This document shows, in pieces, positions 16,801 through 26,543 of a DNA stretch of 64,000 nt; positions within the stretch are counted from its first letter, which is position 1, and each line of letters begins with the position of its first letter. Made by a program: the position numbers and the translations under genes. The notes below the pieces were generated by a model. The model did not search any database, was not told the DNA's origin, and saw only the letters and a program-made list of their open reading frames with translations. The stretch comes from an uncultured Flavobacteriaceae bacterium (GTDB lineage: Bacteria; Bacteroidota; Bacteroidia; Flavobacteriales; Flavobacteriaceae): positions 1 to 64,000 of the forward strand of contig CANMSB010000005.1 in the NCBI GenBank assembly GCA_947500445.1, written 5' to 3'.

Positions 16801-18513
16801 ATGCTTTTAAGGGGCGCATTTATTTTACTATTTCTTTTTTATGGTTGCAATACCGATTCCGACCTGTTAAGGGAGTTGCCGCCGGCAGACGAAAGAGTAC
16901 CTATAGAGGAAAAAGAAGAGGAAGGTTCCGATGATGAAAATGAAGGGGAAGATGCCGAAGATGTCGAAGATGGGGAGGATGCTGAGGGAGCGGATGCCGA
17001 TGGGGACGGGGAACAGACCGATGACGATGATGCGGCCAACGATGATGAAGGGCAACAGGGGGAAGACGACACAGATCTGGTTTACCGAACGTTCGCTTTT
17101 GAAGAGAGTTTTGAAGATTTTCCAAATCCCGAACGGGGCTTTTACCGTTCTTCCAAAACGTTTGGGAGTGCCTACACCCCCTTGACCACAAGCGAACTAC
17201 GTACCTATCGCGAAGGGGCACGTAACAGCAATGCCAACTTTTCGGTGTTCAGTACCCTAATTCACCGGCAGTTTGTTCTCGATACGTTTTTGGATGCTCC
17301 CTTGAGTGCTAATTTCCTTAGCCAGTTTGAAAACGATTTAAGGACCGTTCGGGAAGGGGGCGCCAAAATAATTCTTCGTTTTTCATATACCATTTCCCCA
17401 AAATCGGGCAATTGTGAACAGGCGGCTATCTGCCCGCCCTATGGGGATGCCACCAAAGCGCGTGTATTGGAACACATTGCCCAATTGGGACCCTTGTTAC
17501 GATCTTATGCGGACGTCATTGCTACGGTGCAAATGGGATTCATTGGTATATGGGGCGAAAACTATTATACCGACCATTTTGGGGACGCTTCGGCAAATGG
17601 GGAAGAAAGACGCCTGTTAGATGAAAATTGGCAGGATCGTATTGCCGTTTTGAGGGCATTGTTGCAAAATACCGATAGCGAGACTATGGTACAGGTGCGG
17701 TACCCGCAACTAAAACAGCGTTATGTCCATGGTGTTTCGGCACCGACCACCATTGGTGGAATGAGCGGTTCCCAGGCATTCTCCGGCGCCGATGTTGCGC
17801 GTATCGGTTTTCACAACGATTGTTTTTTGAGTAGTGAGGACGATTTTGGCACCTATTTCGATTATGGGAATACGGCAAATTCCGCCCGTCGCGATGTTGG
17901 TAACCTAAAAAATTATGTGGCCGATGATAGTCGCTATGTAATGGTAGGAGGGGAGACCTGTGCCGATGGCTATTCTGAAAATGATTGCGACCCTACGGGC
18001 AGTACATTATCAGAAATGGACCGATTGAACTACACTTACATCAACGCCGATTTTGATACCGATGTTACCAACGACTGGGAGAACGGCGGATGCATGGACG
18101 AGATCAAACGCCGTTTGGGATACCGCTATTGGCTGCGGTCCATTACAATTCCAGAGGCTGTTGGAACCGAGGGGTCCTGGAACCTCGGTCTGGATATGGC
18201 AAATGTTGGATTTACGACCCTTACCAAAGCCCGCCCCCTTGTGTTGGTACTACGTGAGGTAAATTCACGTACCGAGTATTATGTCGATTTAAAATTAGAT
18301 CTTCGAACGGTCAGAGATCGTAAGCAGTTTGAGCAGGAGATCGATCTGTTCGGGGCCGTTCCCGCCGGAACGTATGAATTGTTACTACACCTTCCTGACA
18401 ACCGTTCCAGTATAGCACAGGATGCACGCTACGCCGTTCGTTTGGCCAATACCTTTGCCTGGGAAGACCAAACCAGTTATAACGATTTGCAAGCCACATT
18501 GCTTGTGGAATAA
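16801..18513 (+). CDS. DUF4874/DUF4832 lipoprotein
   Basis: A 570-residue protein with a lipoprotein signal (FLFYGC, Cys16) and a very acidic low-complexity linker at about 36-92, mostly Glu, Asp and Gly. A DUF4874 domain (about 95-270; NPERGFYRSSKTF) and a DUF4832 domain (about 275-465; VQVRYPQLKQRY, GFHNDCFLSSEDDFGTY) follow, then a C-terminal beta domain. DUF4874/4832 proteins have a TIM-barrel-like glycosidase appearance and are thought to act on or bind polysaccharide at the cell surface, but this is not experimentally established. The acidic spacer probably holds the domain away from the membrane. It is monocistronic. Confidence 0.85.
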   Translation: MLLRGAFILLFLFYGCNTDSDLLRELPPADERVPIEEKEEEGSDDENEGEDAEDVEDGEDAEGADADGDGEQTDDDDAANDDEGQQGEDDTDLVYRTFAFEESFEDFPNPERGFYRSSKTFGSAYTPLTTSELRTYREGARNSNANFSVFSTLIHRQFVLDTFLDAPLSANFLSQFENDLRTVREGGAKIILRFSYTISPKSGNCEQAAICPPYGDATKARVLEHIAQLGPLLRSYADVIATVQMGFIGIWGENYYTDHFGDASANGEERRLLDENWQDRIAVLRALLQNTDSETMVQVRYPQLKQRYVHGVSAPTTIGGMSGSQAFSGADVARIGFHNDCFLSSEDDFGTYFDYGNTANSARRDVGNLKNYVADDSRYVMVGGETCADGYSENDCDPTGSTLSEMDRLNYTYINADFDTDVTNDWENGGCMDEIKRRLGYRYWLRSITIPEAVGTEGSWNLGLDMANVGFTTLTKARPLVLVLREVNSRTEYYVDLKLDLRTVRDRKQFEQEIDLFGAVPAGTYELLLHLPDNRSSIAQDARYAVRLANTFAWEDQTSYNDLQATLLVE

Positions 18514-18908
18514 GCACTAACGCTGCTTGGGTAGATACCCATCAGATGGGTTTGGGACGTTCCCCTGTTCGTGCGCGTTTTGAGGTGATGGAACCGGTGC
18601 TCCATCCCCACCAAAACTTTTCGCGCAATCTTTTTTCCAGTGCTTTTTTTCTCCGAAAGTTGCTGATATCTAATGAACTCATTTAGACTTTTTTAATTGG
18701 CTAAAAAATTGCCCTTTACAGCCCTGTTTTTGTCTTTTTTTCCTCCCGTAGCCCTGCTATGAAACTCAAAAAAGTCTTCAACAGGCCTTAAAATGGATAA
18801 TTTTCGCTTCAATCTAAAAAGTCTAAATGAGTTCAATGAAAAGGTTCCGTTGGAATTCATAATAATTGTTTTTGCGTTCATTGTTGTTTAAATTTTGAGC
18901 ATGCTTGC
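18514..18908. other. Gene-free region containing a MITE-like element
   Basis: No gene is supported. A small hairpin (ACCCAT / ATGGGT, at about 18536-18550, followed by TTT) may end the lipoprotein transcript. The rest is the inverted-repeat element at 18675-18834 and short flanks. Confidence 0.6.
18675..18834 (-). mobile_element. MITE-like element with 19-bp perfect terminal inverted repeats
   Basis: The ends are perfect inverted repeats: GAACTCATTTAGACTTTTT at 18675-18693 and its complement at 18816-18834. The 160-bp body has no coding capacity. In reverse complement it shares long blocks with 12671-12893, so it exists in at least two places in this window. Terminal repeats, small size and dispersal make it a candidate miniature transposable element or a structured intergenic repeat. 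No target duplication is clear. Confidence 0.7.
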
Positions 18909-21299
18909 TTAAAACTGAAAACGGTAACCAAAATCAGGGAAAAAGCCAATTTGGTCTACCTGGTCGACGCTATTGGTCAAGCGGTTATAGCGCCGGGCAA
19001 AAACGTTTTCGTTCGCGGTAACGTTCTGTAGATCAAAGTAGAATTGATGCGAACGTTTCTTCTTTTTACTGTTGAGCTTTATTCCGAATTTTAGGTCCCA
19101 CCGGAAATAGGGGTCATATTGCAAGCTAAAGGCTTCATCCTCAAATCGGACTTCGAAACCTGCTTGCTGCGACGCCTCTAGGTTTACCGGGGTAAAATAG
19201 CGCCCTCCGGCATTGGTAACCCGGGTGTCCACAAAAAGTACATTTTGCTTGGCCGCACCAATTTTAAACTCTTTACCGGCCAGCAGGTTCAACACATAAC
19301 CGTTATTAAAGGGCGAGTTGCGTTCGATACCGTCGCTAGCGGTATACTTACTCTCAAAGAAAGATCCTGTAAGCAGACCATAGTAGCCTTTCTTGAAAAA
19401 CCGTTCCAGGGTGAACTCGATTCCCTGGTTATAGCCTGTTCCTTCGTTTACCAAGGAAACCCGGTCGTTTTCAAAACCAAAATCGGCCCCTTCCGTTAAG
19501 GTGGAATAACTTGATGGAAAGGCTTCGACACCCGCCCGATCGATGTCCTGGTAGTACACTTCCAATTTTCCGCGCCAGTTGCTGGCCAACTTTACATCAT
19601 ACCCCAGCACAAAATGGTTGCTGCGGGTAAAATCCAGGTTCTTATTGGTCTGTTCCAAAGTTCCGTTAACATCTTGATTCAAAAAAAGTATCGGCAAGGG
19701 GAGTTGCTGTTGGTGCATGCCGTATCCCAAATTCAGGGCATGGTCCGGCGCCAATTGGTACGCGATCGCTGCACGGGGCTCTAGCGCAAATTGGTCGTTG
19801 AGGTTACTGTATTGTCCATGGAGGCCCGCGTTAAAGGTCAATTTTTCGGAAAGTCGGAACCTCCCCTGCACATAGGGTTGAAAGAGCAGTACGTTTTCAT
19901 CGATATCGCGAAAAGTAAAGAAATCCGGATCGCCATCCCCATCCGCGTCGGGCTGTTCGCCACGATCCCTCAGGAGGCTTTCGACCTGAAAGTTCTCGAG
20001 CAACACCCCGGCCCGGACGGTGGCCTTCCGGCTTAGTTTGGTATTGAACAGGGACGAAAAGGTAAACCGCTTTTCCGAATCTTCCGACTCGGTAAATGCA
20101 ATGATACGTTCTTCGGGGGTGTCCTTTTCAATGAAGCGGTCCACATAGAAATCATTTCCCGAAAACGAATTGGAGACGATGGTCCGCAAAAAGGAATTGT
20201 TTCCTAAACTGATGTTGTGTTTGAGGCCTATTACGCCAAAGCGGGATTCGGCCAATGAATTTTCATCCTCGGCGGAGAAAAGATCGTCGGGGTCGATATC
20301 GTCGCCCAAAAATTCGATGTCCGAATTTCCGATGATACCAAAAAGGGAGAAGTTTCCCAATTTTCCCTTACCAAAGTTAATATTGTACGAAATATCACTA
20401 TAATTTGGCGTGGCCGAGGTCCCTCCGGCACCGATACCCAATATACTGACCAACGAATAGCGCCCCGCCACTAGGAACGAACCGTTTTTTTTGCCCAAAG
20501 GCCCCTCCGCCATAGCTTCCACTCCGGTGAAAATTCCGGTTTGCAATGTAAATTCATAATCGTCCGCATTTCCGTTTCGGAACCCAAGGTCAAAAACACC
20601 GCCCAGGGCGTTCCCGTATTCCGCGGGAAAGGCCGAGGTTAAAAAATCGGAACTTTTGAGCATGTTGGGATTCAGGGCCGATACCGGACCACCGGTAGTA
20701 CCCGCCGTGGCAAAATGGTTGGGACTTGGAATGGGAATACCCTCTAAACGCCATAACAGTCCGGTCGGGGAGTTGCCACGGACCACAATGTCATTTCTGC
20801 TATCATCAGGAGAGGAGACCCCGGCAAAATTAGCGGCGAGGCGGCCCACATCGCTTCGACCACCGGAAAAACGAGTAACTTCTTCAAGTCCGAACTGCCT
20901 TGTGGAAACCGTTGCCATTTTGTTCAGAGGCCTATCTTTATTGGTGTTTCCAGTGAGTACCACTTCGTCCAATTGGTTGAAGGCCTCCGTTAACCCAACG
21001 GTTAAAAAAACATCTTTTCCCGCCGTTACTTCAACATTCGGTAAGGTATACGATTCAAAACCGATGTAGCTGATTCGGACCGCCTGTCGGCCGACGGGAA
21101 CATCGTTCAGTATAAAACGACCCTCTTCGTCCGTCACCACCCCTTTGGCTTCTTGGGTGTTCAAGAGCTCAATGGTGGCCCCCAATAACGGGCTTTCCGA
21201 TTGTTTATCGATTACCAGTCCCTTAATGGTGCCATTTTGCGCTTGCAACCCGATGGTCGTCAATACGCAGATTATAGTTAAAAGCAATACTCTTTTCAT
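18909..21299 (-). CDS. TonB-dependent outer-membrane receptor
   Basis: From the ATG at 21299 (MKRVLLLTIICVLTTIGLQA) the protein has a signal peptide, a carboxypeptidase-regulatory-like domain at about 22-105 (IKGLVIDKQSESPLLGATIE), a plug (LDEVVLTGNTNKDRPLNKMA, then NDIVVRGNSPTGLLWRLEG) and a C-terminal barrel ending FGYRFQF. There is no STN domain and no SusD partner. It is divergent from a LytS/LytT-type two-component pair, which may regulate it. The ligand is unknown. An ATG 24 bp upstream (21323) is less likely because it places extra polar residues before the signal peptide. Confidence 0.88.
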   Translation of the reverse strand: MKRVLLLTIICVLTTIGLQAQNGTIKGLVIDKQSESPLLGATIELLNTQEAKGVVTDEEGRFILNDVPVGRQAVRISYIGFESYTLPNVEVTAGKDVFLTVGLTEAFNQLDEVVLTGNTNKDRPLNKMATVSTRQFGLEEVTRFSGGRSDVGRLAANFAGVSSPDDSRNDIVVRGNSPTGLLWRLEGIPIPSPNHFATAGTTGGPVSALNPNMLKSSDFLTSAFPAEYGNALGGVFDLGFRNGNADDYEFTLQTGIFTGVEAMAEGPLGKKNGSFLVAGRYSLVSILGIGAGGTSATPNYSDISYNINFGKGKLGNFSLFGIIGNSDIEFLGDDIDPDDLFSAEDENSLAESRFGVIGLKHNISLGNNSFLRTIVSNSFSGNDFYVDRFIEKDTPEERIIAFTESEDSEKRFTFSSLFNTKLSRKATVRAGVLLENFQVESLLRDRGEQPDADGDGDPDFFTFRDIDENVLLFQPYVQGRFRLSEKLTFNAGLHGQYSNLNDQFALEPRAAIAYQLAPDHALNLGYGMHQQQLPLPILFLNQDVNGTLEQTNKNLDFTRSNHFVLGYDVKLASNWRGKLEVYYQDIDRAGVEAFPSSYSTLTEGADFGFENDRVSLVNEGTGYNQGIEFTLERFFKKGYYGLLTGSFFESKYTASDGIERNSPFNNGYVLNLLAGKEFKIGAAKQNVLFVDTRVTNAGGRYFTPVNLEASQQAGFEVRFEDEAFSLQYDPYFRWDLKFGIKLNSKKKKRSHQFYFDLQNVTANENVFARRYNRLTNSVDQVDQIGFFPDFGYRFQF

Positions 21300-21532
21300 C
21301 GTTTCAGTTTTTAAGATGTTCAAAGATGCTTTTCCTACCGCCTAAGGACGAACGGGAATAGCTGTAGCTCGCTATCCTGATCTTCAGTTGTCGTTTTTTG
21401 TACTGGAACGTTCAAGTAGGATGGCGTTGGAGGTTTTTCTGTTCACGATAAGGAAATGACGTTTCAGGGGAAAAAATGACGGTACAGGCCTTTTTTATGA
21501 TTATTCCTGTGGGTATTCCATACATTTAGGGT

Positions 21533-22621
21533 ATGTTTATGAAACTATTTCGCAACAAAAGGCTTCGTAAATTCAGTTTTCGACTGCTGGTCGTTATGGT
21601 CATTTTTTTTGGCGTAAAGCTGACCATCGATCATGGAGAGGAAGAGGATGGTCTTCTTGATGCCGCTTCGATTTTTTATTTTTCCACTGCATTTTTTCTG
21701 GTCATGCTTACTTGGGAAATACACGATTGGTCGGTAAAAAGGGAGCTTAAGCGGCCGAAAAGCCTTGATCTGAACGCGAGCTTGCGTACCTTGGGCATTG
21801 GATTATTGTTTTTGGCCCCGGTAGCCGCGATCATATACTATTTGGGGCTTTATCAGTTGGACGACCTGTGCCAAATTCCTACGGAAGACAAAGCGTTGCA
21901 GTTTCGGGTCGATTGGATGCGCGCCATGCTGCTGGGTTTCGCCATTATGCTGTTCAATTTACTTTACTTCTCCGGCAAACAGAAAAAAGACCTGGAACTA
22001 AAAATGAACGAACTGCAGAACGAAGTCCTTACCTCAAAATACAAATCCCTGAAAAATCAGATCAGTCCGCATTTTCTTTTCAATAGTTTGAACACGCTTA
22101 CCTCCCTAATGTACGAGGATCGTGACCTGGCCTCGGATTTTGTATCGAGGCTGGCTTCGACCTATCGCTATATTCTGGATAACAAGGAGGAGGATGTGGT
22201 CAGTCTGGAAAAAGAACTGAACTTTTTGGATTCCTTTATTTTTATGATGAACGTACGACATACCGATTCCATTGTCATTAAAACCGAGATCGGTGTAGAC
22301 GTTACGGCCTACGCCATACCCACCTTATCGTTGCAAATGTTGGTGGAAAACGCCATGAAACATAACTATTTTTCGGTCGAGCGCCCCATGCATATCAAGG
22401 TGTATACGGTCGGTAAGCTTGCTTTGGTGGTTGAAAATACCCTTCGAAAACGGGAAACAAAGGAAAGCTCCACCCGGTTGGGTATCAAAAATATTAAAAA
22501 GCGCTATGCCTTTCATACCCGGCAGGAAGTTACCGTGGAACAGAACGAAAACATTTTTAGGGTAACCATGCCCCTATTGGACCGCGGTGCCCTTAACAGG
22601 CCCATATTATCGGTTTCCTAA
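21533..22621 (+). CDS. LytS/YehU-type sensor histidine kinase
   Basis: This 362-residue membrane sensor has four hydrophobic helices in the first 145 residues, a short coiled coil and a His_kinase domain with the phosphoacceptor in NQISPHFLFNSLNTL (H180). A degenerate ATPase domain follows (LQMLVENAMKHNYF; LGIKNIKKRY). Such kinases pair with LytTR response regulators; one follows 29 bp downstream. The divergent TonB receptor gene begins about 230 bp away and is a candidate target. Confidence 0.88.
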   Translation: MFMKLFRNKRLRKFSFRLLVVMVIFFGVKLTIDHGEEEDGLLDAASIFYFSTAFFLVMLTWEIHDWSVKRELKRPKSLDLNASLRTLGIGLLFLAPVAAIIYYLGLYQLDDLCQIPTEDKALQFRVDWMRAMLLGFAIMLFNLLYFSGKQKKDLELKMNELQNEVLTSKYKSLKNQISPHFLFNSLNTLTSLMYEDRDLASDFVSRLASTYRYILDNKEEDVVSLEKELNFLDSFIFMMNVRHTDSIVIKTEIGVDVTAYAIPTLSLQMLVENAMKHNYFSVERPMHIKVYTVGKLALVVENTLRKRETKESSTRLGIKNIKKRYAFHTRQEVTVEQNENIFRVTMPLLDRGALNRPILSVS

Positions 22622-22650
22622 GTATTGATAAACCTAAAATACCTTTTGTT

Positions 22651-23409
22651 TTGAGAGCGGTAATCATAGAAGACGAACATATTGCGGCAAGGCGTTTGGC
22701 CCAGCTGATAGCCGAGTTGGCCCCCGAAATAGAAATTGTGGCCCAATTGACCTCGGTGGAGAGTGCATTGACTTGGTTTGAAGAAAATGCGCTGCCCCAG
22801 TTGATCTTTTTGGATATTCAACTGAATGACGGGTACGGTTTTGATATTCTGGACCATCTGGACGACCATCCCCCCGTAATCTTTACCACGGCATACAATG
22901 AATACGCCATAAGGGGATTTAAGTACAACGGGTTGGACTATCTTTTAAAACCTATTGATAAGCGCGATTTGAAAACTGCTTTGGATAAATTCCGTAAAAC
23001 CACCGATACCGTTGAGGAACGATGGGGGGACAAAAAGCTCGAACAAATTCGTAATCTATTTCAAAAAGAGTACAAACATCGTTTTATGGTAAAGGTGGGC
23101 AATCAGTTTAAATCTTTTGGGGTAGCGGAGATCGCTTATTTTAAATCGCACGAGGGGCTTATTTTTTTATACGCGCACAATGGAAAATCGTACCCTGTAG
23201 AATATGCGATCGATCAGCTGGAGGATATTTTGAACCCGGTACAGTTTTTCCGGATCAATAGGAAGTTTATGGTCTCGGTAAAGGCAGTGGAGGAAATTCA
23301 CAGCTATTTCAACAGTCGTTTACTGCTAAAGCTCCTTCCAAAGGAAGAAGAACAAGTTATCGTCTCACGCGAGCGCACCAGCAATTTTAAACGCTGGTTG
23401 GACATGTAG
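22651..23409 (+). CDS. LytTR-family response regulator
   Basis: A 252-residue protein with a receiver domain (1-120; acidic pair E7/D8, phosphorylated D55 in IFLDIQLNDGYG, Lys in LLKPIDK) and a C-terminal LytTR DNA-binding domain at about 150-250 (DIQLEDILNPVQFFRINRKFMV-like segment). The start is TTG at 22651; no in-frame ATG precedes the conserved N-terminus. It is the partner of the kinase immediately upstream. Confidence 0.88.
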   Translation: MRAVIIEDEHIAARRLAQLIAELAPEIEIVAQLTSVESALTWFEENALPQLIFLDIQLNDGYGFDILDHLDDHPPVIFTTAYNEYAIRGFKYNGLDYLLKPIDKRDLKTALDKFRKTTDTVEERWGDKKLEQIRNLFQKEYKHRFMVKVGNQFKSFGVAEIAYFKSHEGLIFLYAHNGKSYPVEYAIDQLEDILNPVQFFRINRKFMVSVKAVEEIHSYFNSRLLLKLLPKEEEQVIVSRERTSNFKRWLDM

Positions 23410-23602
23410 CGGGTGTCGATGGTCAGGCCACATTTAGGGTATTACCCGATAGACCGTTGGATTCCGTTCACGCGAACGACATCGAAATGGGGTGATGTGA
23501 CAGCTTATCGATCGTATGGTGCATTTCATCTGATTAGGGTAAGATATCAACGGATTGTATAGTTTATAGAGATAACCAAACCTACCTAAACACTTACTGA
23601 CT

Positions 23603-24001
23603 ATGATTTTGAACGTAATCGTCATTGACGACTCGCCCTTGCAGTTGCTGCATGCCGTTAAATATGTGGAGCGGCACGAAAATTTAAGGTTGTTGGGCGC
23701 ATATGCCAACCCGCTATTGGGGCTTCTTGCTATAGAAAGCGCTGCTGTGGATCTGATATTGTTGGATGTTGAAATGCCCGAAATGACCGGATTTGAACTA
23801 AAATCGCACCTAAGTCGGGACACTGCGGTGGTCATGAACTCCAGTGAGCCGCGTTTTAAGGAAGTGGCAATGGGCACTGGAGCGTTCGATTTTTTGAGCA
23901 AACCCTTGAAGTTCGATGCCTTTGAAAGCACCATTGACCGCTTGATACAGCATCGGTTTTCAGTTCCAGTACCACATTTTGTAAGGGCCATCGCGAGTTA
24001 G
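23603..24001 (+). CDS. Stand-alone response-regulator receiver domain
   Basis: A 132-residue protein made only of a receiver domain: acidic D9/D10, phosphoacceptor D55 (LILLDVEMPEMTGFEL), the usual Thr/Ser position (VVMNSS) and K100 (LSKPLK). No output domain follows. Receiver sequences of this kind usually come with a LytTR domain, so it may be a truncated regulator or a phosphate sink for the adjacent LytS kinase. It lies 193 bp downstream of the LytTR gene. Confidence 0.75.
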   Translation: MILNVIVIDDSPLQLLHAVKYVERHENLRLLGAYANPLLGLLAIESAAVDLILLDVEMPEMTGFELKSHLSRDTAVVMNSSEPRFKEVAMGTGAFDFLSKPLKFDAFESTIDRLIQHRFSVPVPHFVRAIAS

Positions 24002-24082
24002 GACCGATTGCCTTCCGTACGATCAGAACAGGATTCTTTTTGCCTACCGAAGAGGTATACAGAACGATTACAGTAACATATT

Positions 24083-24109
24083 ATACCATTTCAAAGTTAA
24101 AAATGGTAT
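24083..24109. repeat. REP-like hairpin ATACCATTT...AAATGGTAT
   Basis: Arms ATACCATTT and AAATGGTAT flank CAAAGTTAA, in the gap between two convergent genes. It has the same consensus as 42933-42958 and 63307-63332, with one extra A. Confidence 0.8.
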
Positions 24110-24118
24110 TAGACGTCG

Positions 24119-24910
24119 TTAAATATAAAGGTCGATGTAAAAGCATTTTGGAACGCTTCTTCTTTCCGTTTCAAATCCATTTGACCGTTCTTCCGCATAC
24201 CATACCGTGCCTTCCTCATCGGTCACTTTAAAATAGACATCCGGGCCTTGGGTCAAGGATATGGGCGTCTCAATGTTCACCATCGGGGAAAGAAAGGTCC
24301 TTTTAAAATCTTTGCCCCGATAATCGATCTGAAAATAGCCTTTTTCGTTGGTAACGGCCTTGCCTAAATAATCGTCTTTCAACCAATCGGCATCATACCC
24401 GTAAACCGTAAGCCCAGCGATATTCTTTTCGCTGCCTTGAGCCAGTTTTAAATGCCCACAAAGCACCCAGGCATCGAACATTGTCCTGATACCGCTCCAA
24501 ACGGAATACGAAAAACAGTAGTTCCAACTGTATACGTTCCCCTCGGCCTCATCTCGCCAAACCGGGTGCAAAACGGTTACGGAAAGCTGCACGCCCTTGT
24601 CCAATGGGGTGTCGTGGTTCGGTATCTTGGAGATAAAAAGGTCCAGGGCTATCGGTCCGTCGTTGTACGGTCCTAAGAGGTTTATTTCGTAGTTTCCTTG
24701 TGCGTCGGTAGTGCCCTCACCGATAAGATGCGGTTCCTTGGCCTCGACAATTTGGTCCGATAACACATCAAAAGAATACCTTTCGTCCGAGGAGGTCGGC
24801 CCGTTTTCCGTTGCATACAATTTTACGGTTACCTTACGCAAAGGCTCCCTTCCGTTGCCGCACAATTGTCCTGCCAAAAAGCCTTTTACAATGTAGTTCA
24901 AAGACGACAT
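24119..24910 (-). CDS. Hypothetical protein with transthyretin-like repeats
   Basis: A 263-residue protein without a signal peptide. Two segments look like carboxypeptidase-regulatory / transthyretin-like beta-sandwiches: about 8-110 (VKGFLAGQLCGNGREPLRKV, GEGTTDAQGNYEINLLG) and about 145-225 (LTVYGYDADWLKDDYLGKAV, TNEKGYFQIDYRG). I do not recognise a characterised family. The fold would suit a structural or binding role. It is flanked by a REP-like hairpin and a decayed region. Confidence 0.55.
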   Translation of the reverse strand: MSSLNYIVKGFLAGQLCGNGREPLRKVTVKLYATENGPTSSDERYSFDVLSDQIVEAKEPHLIGEGTTDAQGNYEINLLGPYNDGPIALDLFISKIPNHDTPLDKGVQLSVTVLHPVWRDEAEGNVYSWNYCFSYSVWSGIRTMFDAWVLCGHLKLAQGSEKNIAGLTVYGYDADWLKDDYLGKAVTNEKGYFQIDYRGKDFKRTFLSPMVNIETPISLTQGPDVYFKVTDEEGTVWYAEERSNGFETERRSVPKCFYIDLYI

Positions 24911-25118
24911 AATGGTTTAAAGTTCGGTCGATTTAAAATTCGGTACGGGCATTTGAACGGATAGGTTCCATCTTCATTCATGATGAAGCTTTGCGGTGCC
25001 TTGGCATACCTCTATCGGTAAAACAACCAATAAAAAATTTCCATAGCATCCGTTTGAGTGCCGCCGCACCGTTTTCGGTTTCTACTAAGATATAGATTCT
25101 TCTTAACATTAAAACATT

Positions 25119-25392
25119 ATGAAAGCGTTCGATAGTGTAGAATTTTCTCTAAGGCTGGCTTACTATTACGGCAAAAATGGGAAATCTACACCTTTAAGGT
25201 AGTGGCGGCCATCTTCAGTAGTGCGGAAACTGAGGAAGAGGTAAGTTTTACGCGACCGGTATGTCCGTCACCGGAGGAATTTGAAGTCACCGTAATGGTT
25301 CGTTGGCGTCGGACAAAACAGGTTACGTGCTAATAACGGTGGATGGTGTAATCTATCAACTGAATTACGACGTGGTCGTAGCGACCAATTGA
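25119..25392 (+). pseudogene. Possible decayed small gene
   Basis: The ATG at 25119 starts MKAFDSVEFSLRLAYYYGKN and stops at a TAG at 25200-25202. The final stretch encodes SDKTGYVLITVDGVIYQLNY and ends VVVATN plus stop, in a different frame interrupted by stops. A terminator follows 34 bp later. The pieces look like the two ends of one small protein separated by frameshifts. No family is recognised, so this is tentative. Confidence 0.35.
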
Positions 25393-25426
25393 ACGGGTCG
25401 GCCGATCTGACCAAATTGATTTAACG

Positions 25427-25461
25427 ACCGCCCCTACTTTATTATAGTCGGGGCGGTTTTT
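25427..25461 (+). terminator. Rho-independent terminator
   Basis: The stem ACCGCCCC / GGGGCGGT (25427-25434 and 25450-25457) is followed by TTTTT. It ends a transcript of the preceding decayed gene region. Confidence 0.85.
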
Positions 25462-25503
25462 GCTTTCGGTATAAGATTTGAACAATTGTACCGTTTTTAT
25501 GGT

Positions 25504-26301
25504 ATGCGAATTCTTTTTTCACTTCCCTTGTTGGCAACATGGTATTGCCTTCTCTTTTTTGGTGGCCTTTCTTCCGTAGCGCAGGAAATAACCGTTTCGC
25601 CTCGTACGGTACATGTATTTGTTGCGCTTTGCGACAATGACAACCAAGGAATCGTTCCGGTATCCAAAAACTTGGGCAATGGCCAAAACCCAAAAACGAA
25701 CCTGTATTGGGGTGCGTTATATGGGGTGAAAACACATTTTAAAAAAAGCAAGGATTGGGTATTTGTACAAAACGTGGAAACCGATAATCCGAATATTTTA
25801 GAACGGATTCTTTTCAAACACAGCAAAACGGAAACCTATCTGTTGGCCGATGCCTACGACGGGAGAACTATTTACGATACCACTGTTGATTTTTTGGAAG
25901 CCTCGGCCGGAAATGCGGAACAAAAGATAGGGTATGGCGAAAAGGAGCTGTGCTTTGGTGGAGGCTCCGACCTGTTGGCCTATGTGGGGCATGACGGGCT
26001 TATGGATTTTGAACTGCGCTTGACCCTCGAACCTGCGAATGTCAAAAAGAGAGATGCTATTATTTTGGCCTGTGTAAGCAAAACCTTTTTTGAACCTTAT
26101 CTAAAAATGGCAGGGGCAAACCCCTTGGTGTGGACTACCGGGCTGATGTCCCCTGAAGCATACACCCTTAAATCGGCACTGGACGGCTGGATACTGGGAG
26201 AGACCGACGCGTTGGTTCGCGAACGGGCGGCAAAAGGCTACCATACCTACCAGAAGTGTGGTATGCGTGGTGCAAGAAACCTTTTGGTCACTGGCTACTA
26301 A
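25504..26301 (+). CDS. Conserved secreted protein of unknown function
   Basis: A 265-residue protein starting MRILFSLPLLATWYCLLFFG, a signal peptide ending near SSVAQ. The mature part opens with VHVFVALCDNDNQGIVPVSK and NGQNPKTNLYWGALYGVKTH, a pattern I associate with uncharacterised bacterial proteins of this length. It also has LLADAYDGRTI and KCGMRGARNLLVTGY. Conserved Cys and Asp residues suggest an enzyme, but no reaction is known. An upstream TTG at 25486 is a weaker start. A small hairpin (ATACCA GAAA TGGTAT) follows the stop. Confidence 0.65.
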   Translation: MRILFSLPLLATWYCLLFFGGLSSVAQEITVSPRTVHVFVALCDNDNQGIVPVSKNLGNGQNPKTNLYWGALYGVKTHFKKSKDWVFVQNVETDNPNILERILFKHSKTETYLLADAYDGRTIYDTTVDFLEASAGNAEQKIGYGEKELCFGGGSDLLAYVGHDGLMDFELRLTLEPANVKKRDAIILACVSKTFFEPYLKMAGANPLVWTTGLMSPEAYTLKSALDGWILGETDALVRERAAKGYHTYQKCGMRGARNLLVTGY

Positions 26302-26543
26302 TACCAGAAATGGTATAAAGGTATGCACAGCACGGGTTCCCTTTCCGGGGCGATAACATAAACACCTTACCACTTCCTAAATCACATACCGTAAATCCAA
26401 TAACACATTCCTAAGGACTAAAACGCGGCATGGGTAACGATTCGGAACCTTAAAACAACAGTTGAGCACAATTCCTGTGTATCATACTATGGGAATGGGG
26501 TACTATTGCCACATGTTATGCGAAACCAGTTAAAACTTATATC

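Larger units (their letters stand above)
24911..25503. other. Gene-free region with a probable decayed gene and terminator
   Basis: It contains a short reading frame from 25119, a frame-shifted coding remnant ending at 25392 and a terminator at 25427-25461. Between 24911 and 25118 I see nothing recognisable. Confidence 0.5.
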
